Shown here: piece by piece, positions 58,608 to 64,000 of the stretch | Position numbering within the stretch: the stretch's first letter is position 1 | Layout of the letters: each line of letters starts with the position of its first letter | Origin: Cepaea nemoralis | Lineage: Eukaryota; Mollusca; Gastropoda; Stylommatophora; Helicidae | Direction of reading: 5' to 3' | DNA length: 64,000 bases | NCBI GenBank assembly: GCA_014155875.1 | Contig: JACEFZ010017413.1 | Coordinates: 62,001 to 126,000 of the forward strand | Notes under the pieces: generated by a model | What the model saw: only the letters and a program-made list of their open reading frames with translations | Databases searched by the model: none | Told to the model about the DNA's origin: nothing | Made by a program: the position numbers and the translations under genes

Positions 58608-59466
58608 AATGCTTTTTCTGAGTTTTGTTTAACAATTAGCAAAAAGAAGACACAGATTATGTCACAAGGTGCACATGGGGTACCGTCAATCTTTGTTGAC
58701 GACACCGAACTAGAGATGGTAGACCATTTTACATATCTAGGATCAGTGGTAAATAGCAAATTATCCCTAGATCAGGAAATCAACATCCGGATTGGTAAGG
58801 CAGCAACAACAATGAACAGGTTAAGAAAAAGAGTCTGGGAGAATGGGAAGCTTATTGCCAAAACAAAAGTCCTTGTCTATCAAGCCTGTGTCCTTAGTAC
58901 TCTTCTCTATGGCAGTGAAACCTGGACAACTTACTCACACCAAGAGAAACGTTTAAACAGCTTTCATATGCGGTGTCTGCGAAGAATTCTTGGTGTTAAG
59001 TGGCAAGACAAAATCACAAACACTGAAGTATTGGAAACATCAGGTTATGTGATGGTTTATTCCATACTCAGTCTTCGTAGACTTAGATGGACAGGACATC
59101 TTAGGAGGATGGATGATGGTAGAATACCAAAGGACATCTTTTTTGGTGAATTACAGATGGTAACGATATCAGGGTCGACCTCTACTACGATACAAAGATG
59201 TGTGTCAGCGGGACATGATTGATACAGGCATTGATAATGCACATTGGGAGCAAGTGGCAGCTGAACGTGTTGCATTGAGGGCAAACATCAGAAATGGAAT
59301 AAAGACAAAGGAGAAAGTTATTACAGATAAGTCACACACCGAGCGTGTGAGACGTAAGATGGTGCATGATGGTGGAAATGACCACGTGTTCACATGCACC
59401 CTCTGTGAACGGACATTTACAGCGCAAATTGGCCTTATCAGTCACATTCGCTACCGTCATAGGTAA
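58608..59466 (+). pseudogene. C2H2-type LINE: RT C-terminus and zinc finger
   Basis: Continues the RT where the 1317-bp unit ends (NAFSEFCLTISKKKTQIMSQ follows SEEELQCLLSAFS). Blocks: VDHFTYLGSVVNSKLSLDQE, LLYGSETWTTYSHQEKR, RCLRRILGVKWQDKITN, LRWTGHLRRMDDGRIPKD. A frameshift near 59160 leads to GRPLLRYKDVCQRDM, TDTGIDNAHWEQVAAER and a C-terminal C2H2 finger CTLCERTFTAQIGLISHIRYRH (Cys 2, His 2), stop at 59464. The finger probably helps bind element RNA or target DNA (inference). Confidence 0.9.
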
Positions 59467-59527
59467 AAGTTATTATGCCTTTTTAAAGCACAAACTATCG
59501 TCTGTCAAGACGGCAAGGTACCAATGA
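59467..59527 (+). promoter_or_regulatory. LINE 3' UTR hairpin
   Basis: CGTCT-GTCA-AGACG stem-loop near 59500-59513 within a 60-base 3' UTR, followed by GGCAAGGTACCAATGATGAT. The same hairpin is kept at the two truncated copies (4667-4690 and 21694-21716, inverted). In CR1/L2-like LINEs such a 3' hairpin is the RT recognition signal. Confidence 0.65.
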
Positions 59528-60382
59528 TGATATATGTTCCAAACGAAACAAACCATCGTGATTCCTTGAACTGTTATCAGTAAATGTCCATCTCATCAAC
59601 GTCAAAAGATGTTTCATATACTTTCAGTAGTGCTTGGCCAATACGACAACGGCAAAGCGAATCGGACTGTATATAGTCGTTCAGCCAATTATCAACAGTT
59701 GATTCTGATACTCTTACTTGTACTTGGCCAGTCAAACAACTATATACCTGAAATATATAGATAACTCCAGGATAGTCATCTGCATCAGCCCAGTTTATAC
59801 ATGGCTTAAGACTCCACCAATCTGGTTAATCTCAGCTATATGTGTATCATTATGTGAATATGTTAGAACATTCAAGGATACCTGTCTCCTGGACATAGCT
59901 GATAGACTTTACAGAGGATTGGTCCCCTTCTAGTAGATGGCTGAGACTAGAACATGTCCTTCTTGTCTGTCATCCTGTCACCTGGTGCAGTGCCCTCGCC
60001 TAGAGTCAGATCTAATTATCAGGAACCCATTCACACAACTACGAGAGTTATGTTTTACAAAGAACCATTATCCTATTGTATGCTGTCAGAAGTGAATATT
60101 CTTCCCAGGTGGATGTAAGTTCATGTGTATTTAGTTGCCACACAAGGCCATAGTAGCGTATTAAAAGCCCTGGTTATCTTCCCAGATGATAATTACATCA
60201 ATGAAGAGAAACACCCTTTACAGAAAAAGCAGACACCCCAAATCCTTCCCACATTACATTCCTTAATGTTTAGAAATGTGGGTCACCCTATCCTAATTGT
60301 GAATCCCAATCATATGCGAGTACACTGGTTCAGTTTAGAACTCAGATAAAGATAGTACGGTTTACACCTTTTCTAATCATCC
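59528..60382. other. no feature recognised
   Basis: Short open frames at 59718-59933 and 60125-60349 have no motif. Confidence 0.4.
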
Positions 60383-60390
60383 CTTTAGTT
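60383..60390. repeat. hAT target-site duplication, left
   Basis: CTTTAGTT; right partner CTCTAGTT at 62883-62890 (7 of 8 equal). Confidence 0.8.
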
Positions 60391-62882
60391 CAGTAGTTCC
60401 CAAGCTTTTCACGCAGAGGGCCATATCTACTATTTTCGATAGTTGCGCGGGCCACAACGTAATAAAATAATAAAAGTTGTGCAATATCATTCTTACCTTT
60501 CTTAACTTTCGTCAACAAAATTCTAAAACTTTAAAGGCTGTCAGTTTCAGTACTATACTGCGGTCATTTTTTTGGTTTAAAATCAAAAGTTCATTTTAAA
60601 TGTTAAATCAGTTTTGAAAATCGCTTTTTAATGTAATTAATTTACAATTGTAACTGTTCTTCATAACCAGTTACTTAAGTTCAGATGCCAGTTTACCAAT
60701 GTCTGGGCATACATCTGTCGTACCCAAAGTCATAAGCGCAAGCTAGGTTAATGTCGGTGAGTCTGGAACGTTGCTTGTTTTTTTTTTATAACGTTCATTG
60801 CGGAAAATGACTGTTCGCATATGTAAGTCGAACCAAAACGACAAATGTATACCTGGGCGAATGAACGCAAGTGTTAAACTGTTCGACAGGCAATAGTCGC
60901 CAGAATGAAATTATATGATCAGCTGAAGGTGGAGTAGGCATCTCCAGAAATTTTCATCTCAGTGCACAATTGCATTTCAAATCAATTACTTCGCGCTGAA
61001 GGATTTGCTGTAATTGACCGAGCTTGGAATCAGGAAATACGAAGGGATTTATGAAGACGGCAACATTATCCTCCTCTACTGTGAACTATTGAAATCTCGA
61101 CTGAAAGATATCCAGAAGACTTTCAACTCTTACTTTGCACTGTAACAAGTCACATTTCTTTTCCACCACAAGAGTCTTCAGAGTTGGAAACGCCTCTAAA
61201 GTCCATTAATACAGCTGTCCGATAAGCAGTCGTAGTCTTATTTTAAATGAAGAAATGTTATTGCAAAATGTGTGAATAGTTACCTTTTTCCCTGGATCCT
61301 CGCATTTAAAGAGTTTACATGAGACATGATGTCCTCCAAAGATTCTAGGTCATTAAGCCAGACATCGTTCAGCAGATATTCCCGTTCTGTAAGCAATTCA
61401 TTTATTTCAGACAGAAACAGATAGACACTATTTTTAGTACCCAGAAACTTGACAGAACTTTCCCTTTAGATAGCCATCTGACATTACAGTGTAACAGTAG
61501 CTCACCGTATTCCTCGTTCAGGTCTGATAGAAACTGTCTGAACTCACGTCTGTTCAGCGCCTTACTTCGAATTTTGTTCACATATCTCAGAACAACATCC
61601 ATGACATGATTCAGATTTAATGTCTTTCTACACAGAGCTTCTTGGAGAATTATACAACTGATATTTTCATAGAGTGTGGCCAAGAAACTGTATCAATAAT
61701 GCTAGACATCCAGACATTTTACCGTCAAATCCGAGGCACCGTCGGTGCATACACTATACAATTTGGTCCAATCTATGTTCTTTTTCTTTACATACAACTT
61801 CAGAGTTTCAAACAGATCAGTCCCTTTAGTAGTTCCGTGCATCGATTAAAGTCATTTAAGTTCTTCAATGACTTCAACATTATCGATTATTTCTCGAACA
61901 AAACAGTGACCTTAGCTGTGTCAGAAATGTCAGTGGATTCATCCATTGTCAATGAAAAATATTTACAATATTTGATATGTGCTACTACATGACGATGAAC
62001 ATAGTTGGCTAATTCTTCAACTCGCCTGGCCATAGTATTATTAGACAAAGAAATCTGATCAAATTTTGTTCACACTTTTTATCGCCAAGCATTCTAGCAG
62101 CAATTTTAAGGGAATAGCTTGATGCTTTCTTCCGCATGGGTGAACGGCTTCTTTTTGCAAGTCATCAGGAGAGCGACTTAGTACAACGCAACAACAGTAG
62201 GCTTGCTCTGTTCGTTAGCCTTGGTGAAAAATGAATACTGCCTGGTCAGAGAACTTTCTTTTTTAGCTGTGAAATCTTTTATTAACTCCGAATTGATCGG
62301 ATACTGAGCATTTATGTCTGAATGTGTGGTCGTGAAGTGTCGTTCCAGATTCAATTTTTTTTTCTTCAGAAAAACAAAATGCGCAGATTAAGCAAACTGG
62401 TTTACCACTACGGCTAGGCATAAACATACATTTCTCCGTCTAATCTTCGTTGAATTCACGACAAGCAACGTCTTCACATTTTCGCTTTTTATCATTGTTT
62501 GATTTTATGTTTTTTCGCACTCATGTTTATAGGCTTGAACGGTACATTTTTATTTCAAAAAATCTAATTTCAACACATTACTACGGACTCTGCTAAACAG
62601 TTGTAACAGACGACAACATGGAGTCCTGCACACTCTGATTGGTCGACAAGGCTTGAATATGGGAACTTCATAACGTTTCGTTGTGAACTGAATTGGCGCG
62701 TTAGATATTATCTGAGCATAACAACCACGAGCAGAGTAAATTATCGCACACTAACGGGGCGTTCTGAGTGCATTTTTGAAATTAGTAAAATATATTATAT
62801 TAAATAACGAGGCCTCGCTTGCCACTTTCTGACAGATGGCGCGCCACAAGTGGCCCGCAGGGCCATGATTTGGGAACCTCTG
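60391..62882 (-). mobile_element. hAT (Charlie-like) DNA transposon, decayed
   Basis: Termini CAGTAGTTCCCAAGC on the left and, inverted, CAGAGGTTCCCAAATC on the right, both followed within 20 bases by AGGGCC/GGGCCA. The flanking 8-bp duplication resembles the Charlie preference (xTCTAGxx). The 2.49-kb interior encodes a broken transposase on the minus strand. Both ends survive, but the protein does not. Confidence 0.88.
60950..62520 (-). pseudogene. hAT transposase remnant (GTF2IRD2/ZBED5-like)
   Basis: In minus-sense order: SRSGKPVCLICAF with a later DHTFRHK (zinc-finger-like, about 62420-62310); CCVVLSRSPDDLQKEAVHP; SVCTDGASDLTVKCLD with the first catalytic Asp (about 61760-61715); the open piece 61683-61402 with CIILQEALCRKTLNLNHVM, VLRYVNKIRSKALNRREF and LLLHCNVRWLSKGKVLSSFW, which is the most conserved hAT-Charlie block (CxxHxxAL and RWLSxGxxL; H is changed to Q). 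Many stops elsewhere. Confidence 0.85.
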
Positions 62883-62890
62883 CTCTAGTT

Positions 62891-63189
62891 CCTACACCCT
62901 TATATAGTTTGGATGTAGTAAGGATAGGATGAAATGTTCCTGGAAGGGGTCTTGAATTCGTAGCATTACGTCACGGCTCTAGATGATGAATGCTTAGGTT
63001 TGTCAAACTTTTTCAAGTTTTTATTCAAATTAAATCACTCTTCCTTTGAAAACTCATAACATATTTTCCCCGCATGTAGAAACTACCTTCGGTTTGTGCT
63101 TTAGCCTTGGCCCGCCTGACTGACTTGAACTGATTCCATGCTCGGATCGGGTTGTAATAATGTAGTTAGGTGGAGCTGTGCAATCCGTC
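62891..63189. other. no feature recognised
   Basis: About 300 bp between the hAT element and the CR1-like LINE with no visible feature. Confidence 0.4.
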
Positions 63190-63968
63190 TGCAAAATAAC
63201 ATCACTAAAACAAAATCCATGTTATTAACAATCAGACAATGACTTCAGACTCTAAACTCACACAGATCACTTCAACTTTACATCAATATCATGCCTGTAA
63301 AAATGTAACTGAATAAAAAGTAATAGGCTTCATCGTTGATAAATTCATAACCTTTAATTTCCATGTTCAATCGCTCGTTAAACAAGCAGCGAAAAAAATT
63401 CTACCAACTGGCAAAATTCAAGAATTTTCTTGATGAAAACACAAGGAAGATATTGTATACTTCTTACATACAGACACATTTTAACCACTTCTCTACAATC
63501 TGGGACGGTTGTTCCAATTCAGTCACCAAGCTACTTTACTCACTCCAGAAACGGGCTATGAGTTTAATTTATAGTAAACACGTAAGTGATAATCCTAGCC
63601 TACATAAATGCCTTCAGTTACTACCACACCGCAAACGCCTACTTTTCAACAAGGGTAAACTAATTCACAAAATCCTACATCGAAATGGCCAAAATTACCT
63701 TTGGTCACTATTTAAATACAAAGAAAGACACAGTAAGCTACTGAATATACTACACATTCCGAATCCTAGGATAGACTTATACAAAACAAGCCTAGCATAT
63801 TCCGCAGCTCAGCTGTGGAACAATCTTCCACAAGAAATCAAAGACTTCACCAGTCCCTACACATATAATCGCAAATTATTCGAACACTATCTCAGTACAG
63901 ATTCTTTCCCTCTTAATAATAATAACAATAATAATAACAATAATAACGATAATAAGACCCTAGTATAA
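63190..63968 (+). pseudogene. CR1/Jockey-like LINE: RT C-terminus, second copy
   Basis: Same family as 1735-2523. A decayed lead (63190-63362) is followed by an open frame from 63363: QLAKFKNFLDENTRKILYTS, FSTIWDGCSNSVTK, LLPHRKRLLFNKGKLIHKIL, RIDLYKTSLAYSAAQLWNNL and FEHYLSTDSFP at about 63906. Then AAT/AAC units (63915-63953) read as poly-Asn. This copy lacks the 3' UTR seen at 2524-2866; the triplet repeat follows the last codons directly. Confidence 0.85.
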
Positions 63969-64000
63969 CAGTCAGTGCCCTTTTGGTGGACAGTATGTTC

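Overview
This window looks like non-coding, repeat-dense DNA from a metazoan nuclear genome, most likely a mollusc (a gastropod would fit). It is AT-rich and contains no operons. It carries many families of non-LTR retrotransposons (LINEs), tRNA-derived SINEs, Helitrons, mariner and hAT transposons, one LTR retrotransposon, and long micro- and minisatellites. The only convincing host gene is an AIG1/GIMAP-type GTPase exon (23880-24896, +) with a clear splice acceptor. GIMAP-like genes are known to be expanded in molluscs; the mollusc assignment is an inference.

Layout. 0-5 kb: decayed LINEs: an endonuclease piece (-), a SINE, a CR1-like C-terminus with its 3' UTR and (TTA)n tail, an RNase H piece, a reverse transcriptase (RT) piece and an inverted LINE 3' end. 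5-11 kb: an unnamed repetitive protein fragment, then two diverged copies of one block (flank plus minus-strand RTE-like LINE). Each copy has grown its own minisatellite inside the LINE. This part also holds SINEs and a fold-back MITE. 11-15.4 kb: LINE fragments and minisatellites. 15.8-21.1 kb: a well-bounded LTR retrotransposon (minus strand, 5-bp target duplication, near-identical LTRs, tRNA-Leu-type primer site, gag and protease, most of pol missing), inserted into the RNase H part of an older LINE. 21.5-23 kb: a 53-bp minisatellite. 23.6-25 kb: SINE and the GIMAP gene. 25.8-27.4 kb: LINE ORF1 with zinc knuckles. 28.4-30.3 kb: Helitron copy 1 with huge tetranucleotide arrays. 31.1-36.8 kb: a Jockey-like LINE whose RT end is tandemly duplicated (1614 bp). 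36.9-41 kb: mariner remnant and further LINE pieces. 41.6-46.5 kb: a near full-length RTE-like LINE (-) split by Helitron copy 2, which itself carries a captured LINE ORF1 fragment. 46.9-53.3 kb: another LINE, microsatellites, a 67-bp higher-order minisatellite and a SINE. 53.5-59.5 kb: a LINE whose RT core is present 3.6 times in perfect 1317-bp tandem, followed by a 44-bp template-switch-like insert and a CR1-like 3' end. 60.4-62.9 kb: a decayed hAT (Charlie-like) transposon with an 8-bp target duplication. 63.2-64 kb: a second CR1-like LINE end.

I found no evidence for a new multi-gene system. What stands out is the nesting and amplification history: a Helitron that captured a LINE ORF1 and sits exactly inside the YADD region of another LINE, repeated Helitron termini with microsatellite spacers, minisatellites born from LINE coding sequence, two recent kilobase-scale tandem duplications of RT domains, and a gag-protease-only LTR element. 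All family names rest on motifs read by eye; no database search was run.
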